DNA of 64,000 nucleotides from Lederbergia panacisoli (GTDB lineage: Bacteria > Bacillota > Bacilli > Bacillales > Bacillaceae_C), in the NCBI RefSeq assembly GCF_024626525.1, contig NZ_JANJGU010000001.1, forward strand, positions 1-64,000, in the 5' to 3' direction. The position numbers and the translations under genes are program-made. The stretch's first letter is position 1. Each line of letters opens with the position of its first letter. The notes beneath the pieces were generated by a model. It made no database searches and was not told the origin of the DNA. It was given only the letters and a program-made list of their open reading frames with translations. Positions 8,955-19,200 of the stretch are shown piece after piece.

Positions 8955-11046
8955 CGTAACAACCTCTTAGTCGTTTGGCCCAATCATTTGCCTTCTGTTC
9001 ATCATCAAACCAATACTCAAATAGCTGTGGAATAATTTCATATTCGATTACTTCCTCCACACGACTTGCAGCATTTACTTTGTAAGCTTCACCTACAAAA
9101 TAGCTATGTCCAATTTGAAAGCCTGTCCCTAGTTCTTCAACAATTTGATTATTTAAGCTTTTAATTTCATTAATGATACGATTTAAAGTTTCTGGATTAT
9201 TTAATTCGTTTACATACGAAGTAAATGTTTCATTTTGGAATGCCGGTTTAATTTCAAAAAACGAAAATCTCCTTCTGAGTGCGTAGTCTAATAAGGCTAA
9301 ACTTCTATCTGCAGTATTCATCATCCCAATAATGTATACATTCGATGGCACTGAAAACTTATCATTAGAATAGAGAAGGTTAATTTGCTCGCCTCGCTTA
9401 TCCGCTTCGATAAGCATCATTAATTCCCCAAATATTTTACTCATATTCCCACGATTAATTTCATCAATAATAAAGAAGTAGTCCCGTTCTGGATCCCGTG
9501 CTGCTTTTCTAGCAAACTTCACAAATGGACCTTGTTTCAGCTCAAACCCATCTCCCTCAGCTTTTGGACGGAAGCCCTCAATGAAGTCCTCATAGCTATA
9601 GCTTTGGTGGAACTGAACCATATGGATACGCGTTTCATCTTTTTCTCCCATCATTACATACGCTAAACGTTTGGCAATATACGTTTTACCTACTCCTGGT
9701 GCACCTTTCAAAATAAGATTTTTCTTATTTTCAAGTAGAGAAATTAGACGTACAAGCTCCTTTTTCTCGATAAAAACATCCGAAAGAAATTCATCCATTG
9801 TAAAGGATTCATTTTCTTGTACAGTAGGCTTGGATTCAATAAAACGAATGTAGTAGTCAATGGAACTTCCCGAAACGCCTTTATATTTTTTGTAGGATTC
9901 ATCTGATACAACGACATCTTTCAACCGTTTTAGTTGCTCGATATCTGTTTCACCAAAAATTGGAGCATTAAAATAGTGCTCTATATCCTTTAACGCATTT
10001 ACTTTTGACGTAACAGTTTTATCATTCAAGCTAACCCCTGTATCAGTAACTTGGTTGGATAACCAATTTCGAAATTCATTTACTTCAGCAATTTTGGGGT
10101 CAATAAAATCTTCATTCATTACTTGATCAATTTCTTTAATAAAATTTGGATATGGATTTAGACATGTTAACGTTTTTTGGGCAACAGTCTGACGCAGTTC
10201 CCACTTTCCAACTTGAAGCCAATCTACTTTTCTTCTATGCTTATACTCTAATGCTTCATCATCGTAGTAGTAATCCCCCGTAACAACTCCACGTGCGAGG
10301 ATTTTCTTAATTCCTTCCTTCACATATACAACATCTCCTATTTGAATTTCATGATAGAAATCCCACACAGCCTTTGTGTCATTAATAGGGCGCACCCCAT
10401 CCGCCCTTTGCTCAGTTATTTTTCGTTCCACGGCTTCTTTTGAATCGTAGTTTTTTAAATCTCCTAAATAGTCCCAACCAAGCGCAATCATATTTTCCGT
10501 GTGAAACTGATCCCATAATCTTGAATATTCACCTGGTGATATTACCCAGTAATTAATGCTATTATCAATTTCATCTTCCTGATTCGCAATTTTCTTCTCT
10601 TTTTTAGGATAAATTAAAGTAGGATTTTCATCATAATATAAAAATATTAAATAGGATCGCATTAAAACGCCCCAGTCAGGTATCCCACCTAAATTATCAG
10701 GCTTACTTCTAACACCGCGGTTAAATTCATCTTCCGCATATTTTTTTCTAAATTGAATTCTAGTCGTACCAAACTCTTCTGGATACCGGGGTGTACCTTT
10801 ACCAGTTACTAATCTCTCAATATCCTCATCAATTTGTTTCGTCATTTGTTGATAGACATTTTTATATTCCGAATATGATTGATAATCAAAGAAATTTTCC
10901 TTATAGCCGCTACCTAATCCAAACTTTTCTATCAGATGTCCAAGTTTCTCAAGATATGGCGTGTACCAGATACCTGTTTTTTCACCTAAATTTTCCGTAA
11001 CCCATGCTTTATACTTTTCTTTTTGAGTATTCATAACATCATTCAT
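8941..11046 (-). CDS. mcrB: McrB-like AAA+ GTPase with EVE-like modified-DNA reader
   Basis: The motor and specificity subunit of a type IV restriction system. The AAA+ domain has Walker A GAPGVGKTYIAKRLAY (near residue 447), Walker B FFIIDEINRGNMSKIFGELM and the McrB-specific MNTADRSLALLDYALRRRF. The middle region (about 168-290) beginning YWVISPGEYSRLWDQF looks like an EVE/PUA-like domain, a fold that reads modified bases in other McrB proteins. A related alpha-helical segment occurs before and after it (residues 10-100 and 330-400). GGAGGTACGCT precedes the ATG. The unusual N-terminal architecture suggests a modified-base specificity different from E. coli McrBC; the target base is not predictable from sequence. 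Confidence 0.92.
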   Translation of the reverse strand: MNDVMNTQKEKYKAWVTENLGEKTGIWYTPYLEKLGHLIEKFGLGSGYKENFFDYQSYSEYKNVYQQMTKQIDEDIERLVTGKGTPRYPEEFGTTRIQFRKKYAEDEFNRGVRSKPDNLGGIPDWGVLMRSYLIFLYYDENPTLIYPKKEKKIANQEDEIDNSINYWVISPGEYSRLWDQFHTENMIALGWDYLGDLKNYDSKEAVERKITEQRADGVRPINDTKAVWDFYHEIQIGDVVYVKEGIKKILARGVVTGDYYYDDEALEYKHRRKVDWLQVGKWELRQTVAQKTLTCLNPYPNFIKEIDQVMNEDFIDPKIAEVNEFRNWLSNQVTDTGVSLNDKTVTSKVNALKDIEHYFNAPIFGETDIEQLKRLKDVVVSDESYKKYKGVSGSSIDYYIRFIESKPTVQENESFTMDEFLSDVFIEKKELVRLISLLENKKNLILKGAPGVGKTYIAKRLAYVMMGEKDETRIHMVQFHQSYSYEDFIEGFRPKAEGDGFELKQGPFVKFARKAARDPERDYFFIIDEINRGNMSKIFGELMMLIEADKRGEQINLLYSNDKFSVPSNVYIIGMMNTADRSLALLDYALRRRFSFFEIKPAFQNETFTSYVNELNNPETLNRIINEIKSLNNQIVEELGTGFQIGHSYFVGEAYKVNAASRVEEVIEYEIIPQLFEYWFDDEQKANDWAKRLRGCYDGEE

Positions 11047-11208
11047 AGCGTACCTCCAATAAAAAATCTATTACCTCAAATTATAACACTGTATTACTTT
11101 AAAAATATTTTTACTTCCATTTTGGTTGGATGATAATATGCTTGAAGAAATCATTTCGGTGGAGCTGCTTATATAACTTTTCTTAAAGGAGATATTGATG
11201 GAACGTAG

Positions 11209-11475
11209 GGGCGAGTCTTTAGCCGGTCCTATCAAATGGGGCAATCTAGAAACGTGTTCATGTATCGATTATTAACGGAGGATAGCATCGATGTCACCAT
11301 GCTTGACGTTTTGGAAGAAAAGGCTAACTTATTTGATTTATACACGAGAGAATCCGATGTTGCATCACTTGCATAAAAAAAAGAGGAAGCAGAGGAATCC
11401 ATTAAGCAAAAAGTATTACATTTGGAGAAGGAACGTATTCTTCGCAACGCAGGGTCTTTGGTGAACTTAATTTAA
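11209..11475 (+). pseudogene. remnant of an SNF2-family helicase C-terminus
   Basis: The frame reads RSYQMGQSRNVFMYRLLTED then SIDVTMLDVLEEKANLFDLY, matching the last helicase motif (YRMGQ.R.V...RL) of SNF2/RapA-type ATPases. An in-frame TAA at 11374 interrupts it, and a homologous lysine/glutamate-rich tail (EEAEESIKQKVLHLEKERIL) continues in the same frame to 11475. Everything upstream of 11209 is lost. It is on the opposite strand to the surrounding defence genes and is probably the relic of another system, for example a DISARM-like or phage-helicase gene. Confidence 0.7.
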
Positions 11476-11601
11476 ATATGAAAGGGAAAAAAAAATGTAA
11501 GCCCAGGTGCATATCTTCTATCTAGAGGTAGAAATTTAGAATATACTCTTTTAGTTATGGTACGGTTCACCGTTCCGGTTTGTAGGGTAAAACAAAATAA
11601 G

Positions 11602-11637
11602 AAAAAAGGGTGGGGATCAAATTATGTCCTCCACCCT
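11602..11637 (-). terminator. terminator of the PARIS-like operon
   Basis: Read on the minus strand, AGGGTGG ... CCACCCT is followed by TTTTTTC. It lies about 85 bases past the stop of the DUF4435 gene. Confidence 0.75.
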
Positions 11638-11721
11638 ATAAAACTATAGGTTCATTTTCTATTATTTTCCGAAGTGCCCGTGACCCATATTTAGTTAGTA
11701 TTTTGCAGGTCATTTATTTCT

Positions 11722-12507
11722 TTATACAGTGCTATGTATCTTTACATCTTTTTTAGTAAATCGAGCTAAAATTAACTCTATAACCCTTAATAAGTTTTGA
11801 TTACTTTCAGAATGGAGCCTCAAAATAATATCAACAATGCTGTCTTTAGAATAATTAACTTTTCTTTTAGGTGACTGTAATAAATAGGAAAGTATATCTA
11901 AAACATTTTTTCCTCTTATATGTAATAGCCTTTCTTCCTCAATAAAATTAAATACTTCATTATAATTTGAGTATCTTTCAGTATTATCATCTAAGAGACC
12001 TTCCCTTATTTTAACTTCTGATTTATCTAATAAGTTTTGAATTGAATAATTCAATTTAAATTCTTCTCCATTTATATATTTGCATACCTCTATAGAGTAC
12101 CATGGGATTATTACCTTAAAAATATCTTCCAATAGTGTTATTTCACCTGGGTTAAATAACTTTATTATTCTATTAATTGATCCATGAATTAGATCATTTT
12201 CTATACTATAACCAGAAGTAAAAATTATATCGTTGTATTCTTCTGGGACACCTGTATATAACCACATGTCTTTATCAGCTAAGAAAACTACATTGGCATT
12301 GTTAGTAATTTCAGCTCTTCTTTCGAATACACTAATTAAACTTTTTCTTCCCCCACACTCGATAATGTTAGCATTTATATCAAATAACTCTGCTTCAATC
12401 CATCTATACACTATAGCATCATACTTTCCCTCAACTAATATTGTTGGAAGACTTGATCTATTAATTACAGTAATTATTTCATCTACATCTAAATTAGGTA
12501 ACGGCAT
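11722..12507 (-). CDS. DUF4435/TOPRIM protein, AriB-like effector
   Basis: A 261-residue protein fitting the DUF4435 family, whose fold is TOPRIM-like. The acidic residues expected for TOPRIM are seen: the Glu in TILVEGKYDAIVYRWIE (near residue 27) and the DxD in VVFLADKDMWLY (near residue 80). In the PARIS system, AriB of this family is a toxic nuclease released when AriA senses a phage anti-restriction protein; the characterised one cuts tRNA. Here the ATG overlaps the stop of the ATPase gene by one base (TAATG), as in a coupled two-gene module. The match to PARIS is by domain pairing and context, not by close sequence identity, so the call is an inference. Confidence 0.72.
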   Translation of the reverse strand: MPLPNLDVDEIITVINRSSLPTILVEGKYDAIVYRWIEAELFDINANIIECGGRKSLISVFERRAEITNNANVVFLADKDMWLYTGVPEEYNDIIFTSGYSIENDLIHGSINRIIKLFNPGEITLLEDIFKVIIPWYSIEVCKYINGEEFKLNYSIQNLLDKSEVKIREGLLDDNTERYSNYNEVFNFIEEERLLHIRGKNVLDILSYLLQSPKRKVNYSKDSIVDIILRLHSESNQNLLRVIELILARFTKKDVKIHSTV

Positions 12508-13619
12508 TAAAAATCCCCACCCCTATCATTTGATAGTAGGATTTCTTTATCAGAGTATTTAGAAAGGATAAATGGTGAGTGAGTTGTAATTATATATTGA
12601 TTATTTGTTTCCTGAGAGAACAAAAAGTTCATAAACATCCTTTGCCAATCTACGTGTAGACTAATTTCAGGTTCATCTATAAATATCGAGCTATTATCAA
12701 AAAATAAATTGTAACATAAAAAGCTTAGCATTTGTTTTTCACCTGCTGATAACAAATTTGATGACAACGCTTTTGCTGTGTCACCCAAAGTAATTGAATC
12801 ACTTAACTTAATTCCTTTATCTTCAAATATTGTCCCAACAATGTTTGAAAGCATTTCAAAGTTTCTAAAACGTTCTTTCTTTTTATTCTCAACTTCAATC
12901 ACTTTCTGTTTAATATTATTAAGGACTTGGGATGCATTTTCGACAAAGTTATTATCAAATCTAGTAATTTCTTCAGTAATATACTTATTCATTTGGCTAT
13001 GAAGTAAATTGTTAAAATCAGATATTTTAGTATACTTTTCGGTTAAAAGTTCTTTGATATCATTTGTAGAAATTGACGTAATAAACAAATGATTTTCATC
13101 TGATAATGTTCTAGAAAATTTAGACATAACCTCATCTAATTCTTCTTCAAAAGTTCTTCTATACCTAGGAAATATATCAATTGAACTTGCAAATCCCCCC
13201 TCTATTCTTCTAAAAGTAGGGAAAAACACAGATTTTTCAAATTTACTTACTTGATAAAGTTTTTCTTTCCTAGATTCAAAATATTCCCTCTTCCTAGAAA
13301 GCGGGAAGCTTTCAAAATTATTATCTAATGGATCAATTTCCGTTTCAACCCAATTATCCTCATCATCTTTATAGGTGAATTTTATATAAGTTTCTGGATT
13401 AACTTCTAATTTAAATGTATTTGTTTCCAGCTGTGCATAATCAAAATATAGTTCTGAAATTGCTGTATCTACTTTACCACTTAATAGATACCATAATAAT
13501 TTTAGCAATGAAGTTTTACCAGTCCCATTTTTACCTGTAAGAATGTTCAAATCATTGTTAAAGTTTATTGTAAATGACAATTTCTGATTTAAATTTTTAA
13601 CTTCAAACTTTTTAATCAC
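12507..13619 (-). CDS. ABC-type ATPase, AriA-like sensor
   Basis: A 370-residue ATPase of the SMC/OLD-like ABC class. The motifs are complete: Walker A LTGKNGTGKTSLLKLLWYLL (near residue 30), signature LSAGEKQMLSFL, Walker B SIFIDEPEISLHVDW and the switch His in TTHSPFILSKYS. The middle is helical and could form a short coiled coil. In PARIS, the AriA ATPase forms the cage that holds the AriB effector. The start is a GTG with AAAGGAG 8 bases before it. Genes of this class also occur with other nucleases (OLD, retron modules), so AriA is the best of several choices; the DUF4435 partner is what points to PARIS. Confidence 0.75.
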   Translation of the reverse strand: MIKKFEVKNLNQKLSFTINFNNDLNILTGKNGTGKTSLLKLLWYLLSGKVDTAISELYFDYAQLETNTFKLEVNPETYIKFTYKDDEDNWVETEIDPLDNNFESFPLSRKREYFESRKEKLYQVSKFEKSVFFPTFRRIEGGFASSIDIFPRYRRTFEEELDEVMSKFSRTLSDENHLFITSISTNDIKELLTEKYTKISDFNNLLHSQMNKYITEEITRFDNNFVENASQVLNNIKQKVIEVENKKKERFRNFEMLSNIVGTIFEDKGIKLSDSITLGDTAKALSSNLLSAGEKQMLSFLCYNLFFDNSSIFIDEPEISLHVDWQRMFMNFLFSQETNNQYIITTHSPFILSKYSDKEILLSNDRGGDF

Positions 13620-14089
13620 TTTTTTATCTCCTTTGGATCTACGTTATTTTGGTCAAAGATTAGTTAAGTCAAATTCCTCTTTCTTATTGTACATTCAAAG
13701 TAACTCTCCGGATAAGCCACTTCGAGTACGATTTTCAAGCGGGATACCATATTTTTTGCTACCAAAATCATCATAAAAAAGAGATCCTAACCGCCACCAT
13801 TTATCCTATTAATAACTTCCATCATTACATCAATAGATTCTTCACGAAATAGAATAGTGGAGAAACGATAAGTTTTAACCGCTTCTGGTACTCTTCTTAA
13901 ATCCAATAACTTCTTTGGGGATAAATCATTCTGGCACATACATCTTCTACAACGGCAACAACGCCCTTAGATCATTCGGCACATTCCACCCTTATATTAT
14001 TTTGATATGCGGGATCCCCTATTGACTCATTATAGAAATGATTTTCAGTTTAGAGTTCCAACCAGATATTCACTAGTATCTTTGAAAAA

Positions 14090-14116
14090 GGTGCCTGCCC
14101 CACCAGTATGCACTAA
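14090..14116. repeat. GTGCCTGA-type repeat, partial copy C
   Basis: AAAAAGGTGCCTGCCCCACC followed by AGTATGCAC matches the left half of the copy at 5165. No right arm is found close by. Confidence 0.55.
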
Positions 14117-14216
14117 TTACTCCACTTTAGCGGACCATTGCCAATCTAATGAAAGACTTATGATTAAAAACCTCGGAAGTTCTTTTTGTTACAACCTTTG
14201 ACATGAACTTTATAAG

Positions 14217-14270
14217 AGGTGCCAGGCACTGGAACAATTCGAAATTGTTTTGGGACCAGGTACCCTATTA
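14217..14270. repeat. GTGCCTGA-type repeat, variant copy D
   Basis: AGAGGTGCCAGGCACTGG is followed by the palindrome AACAATTCGAAATTGTT and then GGGACCAGGTACCC. It immediately precedes the stop of the next minus-strand ORF and may act as its terminator. Confidence 0.5.
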
Positions 14271-14273
14271 CTA

Positions 14274-14618
14274 TTAAAAAGAATCCTTTTCACTGATACT
14301 GATATATGCCTTTTTAATAGATCCTAAAAACTCTTCATCTATTTGAATATGGTGATTTATCTTTTTTCGGCATTTAAGAGCCTCATCTGATTTCCAGCCT
14401 ATGCCACAAAACTTCGGCCTTAGAAGTAGCCCGGTCTTTCTTGTAAAAATAGTTAGAAAATCTCGGTAACGATTTCTTTCGAAGTCCTTATTAGCCCATA
14501 ATACAAAACGATGATTTGATTCACCTGTATGAATTTTAAACCCAATGTTCTCTTTTTCAAGCTGTTCAAAAGGGAATAACGTTAACTCCTGAAACTCCCT
14601 TTTAAACTTTTGAAGCAT
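14274..14618 (-). CDS. small hypothetical protein, possibly a gene fragment
   Basis: A 114-residue basic protein that I do not recognise. It contains IGFKIHTGESNHRFVLWANK and a Trp/Cys-containing stretch LRPKFCGIGWKSDEALKC. AAAAGGTCAGA before the ATG is an acceptable ribosome binding site. It sits between eroded DNA on both sides, inside the defence island, so it may be the surviving end of a larger gene. No domain assignment is possible from sequence alone. Confidence 0.45.
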   Translation of the reverse strand: MLQKFKREFQELTLFPFEQLEKENIGFKIHTGESNHRFVLWANKDFERNRYRDFLTIFTRKTGLLLRPKFCGIGWKSDEALKCRKKINHHIQIDEEFLGSIKKAYISISEKDSF

Positions 14619-15322
14619 TCTGACCTTTTAAACGAATCTATCGTCATATAATCATTCCTCAATGCCTCTCACCCCTATTATTAATTCTTTCATGGGTCAT
14701 ATCTTTATAATACCTGTTTGATATTTGTAAAATTATATTCGTTCATTTCAATATATGGTGCCTTTATCATCCCGCCAATTATTCTTTCAGGAAACGATAG
14801 TAAGTTAAATCATGTGAGCGTCTTTTGGCATAAGTTAATGAAAATGCGGTTGATTCCGTTCTTCTTCCAGATCTCCTATTAAACTATAATTAGGAATATG
14901 TGCAATTAATAGTTCGTTCATCGTATTTATCGAGCTATTTTCCTTAAATAATTTCAAATACAATCCCCCCACTTCAAAGTAGCATTTTTAAGTGCATTTA
15001 AACGCTTTCAATAAATTATTTCTGCTTCTTTAACTGACATTTTATACTTTACCTATAGTAATATTTTACCATACTTTTAATATTTATTTTATTAAATATT
15101 CAGCAAGTTATCGGGCAATGACAGCGAAAATACCACTTTGGACATTTAATCCGTTTTATTGCCCTAGGATTAAAGGCTCCCTTTTTAGAGAACCTTACCT
15201 TTAAAAGTATTTTTCAATAGCAATTTCTCAAAAACGCGGTTATTTGCAAATTTAATTAAAAAAAGCAATAAGTTTCTTTTATTAGTAAAAAGAATATTAA
15301 TTTGTTCTTCCAAAAATAATAA
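14619..15322. pseudogene. degenerate DNA inside the defence island
   Basis: About 700 bases without an intact gene. On the minus strand, frame pieces such as INTMNELLIAHIPNYSLIGD (about 14870-14940) and FSLTYAKRRSHDLTYYRFLK (about 14795-14860) can be read but are out of phase with each other, which suggests a decayed gene. The part from about 15060 to 15320 is very AT-rich and shows nothing recognisable. Confidence 0.35.
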
Positions 15323-15934
15323 TTAGTTTTCATTCTTTATTGGAATACTAGCGGGATATTCATAGTTACTTTTTAGAATCATCTCTGTAAACAATAATAT
15401 TAGCTCAGCTTCATCTTTAGTTTTTATCTCTATTTCGTGTGTAGCCGAGTTCCCCTCCTTACGTATATGGTCAACCCATTGCTTGCTACTTTTTGAAACA
15501 TAACCTTCATCAAATAAAAATTGAACATATGAAGCAAAGGATTTTCCTTCCACGGCTCCGTAAGAAACTGCGATGTTCATTAATAATTTTCTACAAAGTA
15601 GAACTACTCCGGTAAAAGCATTTACTGAAAAAGAATTCCTTGCTTCTTCATATAGTGAATCAACATTTTCTGGAATGTGATTTATTTTTTGACCTATTAA
15701 ATAACCAGGATGTTGTACGTCATACAGATCGAAAAAAGTTGGTCCTTTACAATTGGGACATAAATAAATACCTTTACCAGTTATATCTCCACTACCATCT
15801 TTATATTGAGCTAACCTCAACCCTTTTTCTGAAGAAACATGGGTCCCGCAATAGCCACATGTGTAACTTCTGGTACTTGTCATATGGCTATTATCGTATT
15901 TAGTGTTCCAATGTAGTAATCCACCAAAATCCAT
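15323..15934 (-). CDS. DUF4145 protein with N-terminal zinc ribbon
   Basis: The first 70 residues carry two CxxC pairs (CGYCG and CPNCKG), a zinc ribbon. Residues about 90-190 match the DUF4145 helical domain, with EEARNSFSVNAFTGVVLLCR and a His-containing end WVDHIRKEGNSATHE. DUF4145 proteins are often encoded near, or fused to, type I restriction subunits and other defence genes, but their action is unknown; an RNase-like HEPN relationship has been suggested for similar helical domains. The gene lies 278 bases past hsdR in the same direction. AAAGG about 11 bases before the ATG is its ribosome binding site. Confidence 0.8.
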   Translation of the reverse strand: MDFGGLLHWNTKYDNSHMTSTRSYTCGYCGTHVSSEKGLRLAQYKDGSGDITGKGIYLCPNCKGPTFFDLYDVQHPGYLIGQKINHIPENVDSLYEEARNSFSVNAFTGVVLLCRKLLMNIAVSYGAVEGKSFASYVQFLFDEGYVSKSSKQWVDHIRKEGNSATHEIEIKTKDEAELILLFTEMILKSNYEYPASIPIKNEN

Positions 15935-16211
15935 TTTTATTCTACCTTTCTCACTCGTTGTTCGTTAATAACTTTATGGTAATTTTTCATCTACTAAACT
16001 ACAGTTTCCTATATATCCTTTAAAAACACTTCCTACAAAGTGAGTTTAAAGAAAAGTCAATTTGTCCAAAGGAAGTAAGGACTCAAACTTTAAAACAAAA
16101 ATAAATCTTGATTGTCCTACTATCTTTACTTCCGTCATTCTACGTTTTATTGGCAATCAAATGAACGGCCAGAAATCTTTTATAATTTTGGAAAATAATC
16201 ATCCTAAATTC

Positions 16212-19200
16212 TTACATATTCGCCGCCTGCAACTTAGCTTGTTCCAACACATCTTCAACCGCTTTTGGTTCCTTGTTTGGTGGATATCCATGTTTCCGTA
16301 AAACTTTCTTAATAAAAAGGCGCATTCTTGCTTGGGCTTGTTCCTTCTTATCCCAGTCATGTGTACGATGCTCTTGAACGGTCTTCGTTAAGTCTTTGGC
16401 AATGGCAATTAAAATTTCATCTTCCATTAACTTTTTAATGTCCGGGTCAGCACCTAATACATCAAAGAAAGCTTTTTCCTCGTAGGAAAGTCCAAGATGT
16501 TTTCCTTCCTGAATGGCGGCTTCTAGTTCATCTTTAAATTTAATGAGTTCTTCAAAGACCTCATAAACATCAAGATGATCATTTCGGTTATGGTATCTTT
16601 CAATGATGACTTCAAATCGTTTTGAGAAGCTTTGGCTTACGACCATATTGGTTTTCTTTACATCTTTCAGTTTTTCTTGCATCACCCGCATTAAAATGGT
16701 CGTAGCAATATTTTTTTGCGGGATGGCCCTTAGCTTTTCAATATTCTCTTCATTTAATAGGTCGAAGCTTTCAGAAGATGTTGCTTCTGTCAGAACCATG
16801 ACCCCATCCTCTAAAATCGCATCCTCTAACATCTTAGAAATCCGTTCATTAATTTCCTTTAAGTCAGGAATACCTGGTCGCTCTGATTTCATAATAAAAG
16901 ATCGAACTGCAATAAAATAAGAGATTTCTTCTTTTTGAGCAGATGTGAGTATGCCAGTAGATATTTTGTACACGTCTTTCAGTTTCTTCGTTTCTGTCAT
17001 AAACATAGACTTGAGTTTTTCTGTAGATTGAGCAAACTCCGCCCCATCCCGGATAGCTTCATAGCGTTTCTTATCGCTTTCAGTAAAAAATCCATTGTAA
17101 TCAAATGTATGGTACATATTCTTTAATACTTCTAAAATATTTAAAGCAATAACACGTGCTTGCTCATTTTCCTGTACTTTATCTTGGTCACGTTTCGTAT
17201 ATGTTTGTAATGCTTCCATAAGATTCCGTTTTAATCCAATATAATCAACAATTAAACCGCCCGTTTTTCCAGGAAACACACGATTGACACGAGCAATCGC
17301 TTGCATTAAGTTATGTGCCTTCATCGGTTTGTCCACATACATTGTATCAAGGGCCGGCACATCAAAACCTGTTAGCCACATGTCTACTACTATTACGATT
17401 TTAAAAGGGGCCGTAATATCTTTAAATTCCTTCTCCCGCTCTTTTCTCGTTTGTTTATTTCCTACTAATTTCGCCAAATCCTCAGGATCTTGATTGTTTG
17501 CAGTCATGACAATCTTAATCCGATCTTTCCAATCAGGACGTTGTTCAATCAATTCTTGATACATCGCAAAGGCTGTCTTTCTTGAATAGGCAACAATCAT
17601 CGCCTTACCAGCCACAAGATTTTTACGATCTTCATAGTGCTGCACAATATCCGCCGCAACTTGTTTTATACGGTCTTTGTCGCCAATAATTTGTTCCATG
17701 CGGCTCAATTGTTTCTGGCTTTGTTCAACTGTATAGCCCTCGACACCTTCATTTACTTGCATGTTCCAGTACTCTCTATCAATCTCACTCATTTTTGATT
17801 CATCAAGCTTTACCTTGGCAAGGCGAGATTCATAATAAATTTTAACTGTCGCACCATCTTCAACCGCTTGCGTCATATCGTAAACATCAATTAGATCCCC
17901 AAATAAGCCCGTTGTAGATTTATCTGTCGTTTCAATCGGAGTACCTGTAAATGCTATAAATGTTGCATTCGGAAGAGCTTCACGTAAGTATTTAGCGTAT
18001 CCGAATTTTAGCCCGCCTGTTTCAAGGTCATACTTAGCATCTACCCCATACTGAGTCCGGTGTGCTTCATCCACCATGACGATGACATTTTTTCGTTCTG
18101 ATAAGAGTCCTGTTTCTTCTTCAAATTTTTGGATGGTGGAAAAAATAATTCCGCCAGTTTTCCGGTTTTCTAGTAAATCTTTGATATGGCTTCTACTTTC
18201 CGCTTGTAGTGGAGTTTGACGTAAAAATTCACTTGCACTAGAAAACGTTCCAAACAATTGGCCATCTAGGTCATTTCTGTCTGTAATCACTACGATAGTC
18301 GGATTTTTTAAGGTTTCGCTTTTAATTAAATTTCCTGCTAAAAAGGTCATAGAGTAGCTTTTCCCACTGCCTTGAGTATGCCAGATAACCCCAGCTCTAC
18401 CATCTCCATGAACAGCTTGGATTGTAGACGCAATTGCTTTTTTCATCCCATAATACTGATGATAAGCCGCCATAATTTTAGCTTCGTTTGAATATAAGGT
18501 AAAATTTATAATGACATCAAGTATGCGTTCTCGATCAAATAAACCATACATTAACGTATCAAGCTGGCGGTTTTCGATTACTTTATCTTCGGCATTGATT
18601 TTTTTCCAAGCGGAAAAACGGTCTAGTGATGCCGTAATCGTTCCGGCTTGAGCTCGGACTCCATCAGAAATCATGAGGAAGGCATTGTAGTAAAACAAGG
18701 AAGGGATATGAACATTCATGTAGTTTCTAAGTTGTTTGTAAGCATCTTCAATATCCACTTCTTCGCGTGATGTGCTTTTTAATTCCATCACCATAAGTGG
18801 CAATCCATTGATATATAAAACAACATCAGGGATTTTCTTTGAATCTTTTTCGATTAGTTCTAATTGATTCACCACAAGAAATTCATTATATTTGGGTTCA
18901 TCCCAATCAACCAAACGCACACGATGATAGATTGTTTCTCCATTTACAAACTCGGGAATCTCAACAGATTCTGTTAAATATTTATGAAAAACTTTATTAT
19001 TTGCAAAAACATCATTCGTATCAAAATGGCGCAACTGCCGAATCACCTGATGGATGACATCCAAAGCCACACCTTGGTTAAGTTTAACCAAGGCGGCTTG
19101 TAGACGATCCAATAACAAAACTTCCCTCTCATCCCGTACTAACTGATTTGCAGGCAAGTAGTCATAGCCAAGTTCTTGGAAATATTCAATTACCACTTTC

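Larger units (their letters stand above)
13640..14270. pseudogene. eroded coding DNA with repeat copies
   Basis: No intact gene. On the minus strand, frames can be read in pieces: one (about 13795-13920) as KKLLDLRRVPEAVKTYRFST followed by ILFREESIDVMMEVINR, and another (about 13700-13790) as SLFYDDFGSKKYGIPLENRT. They are broken by stops and frameshifts and I do not recognise the parent protein. Two GTGCCTGA-type repeats are also here. Confidence 0.4.

Noticed and set aside
14007-14201. 64-codon plus-strand frame
   Set aside because: It spans a GTGCCTGA repeat and eroded DNA, and has no ribosome binding site.
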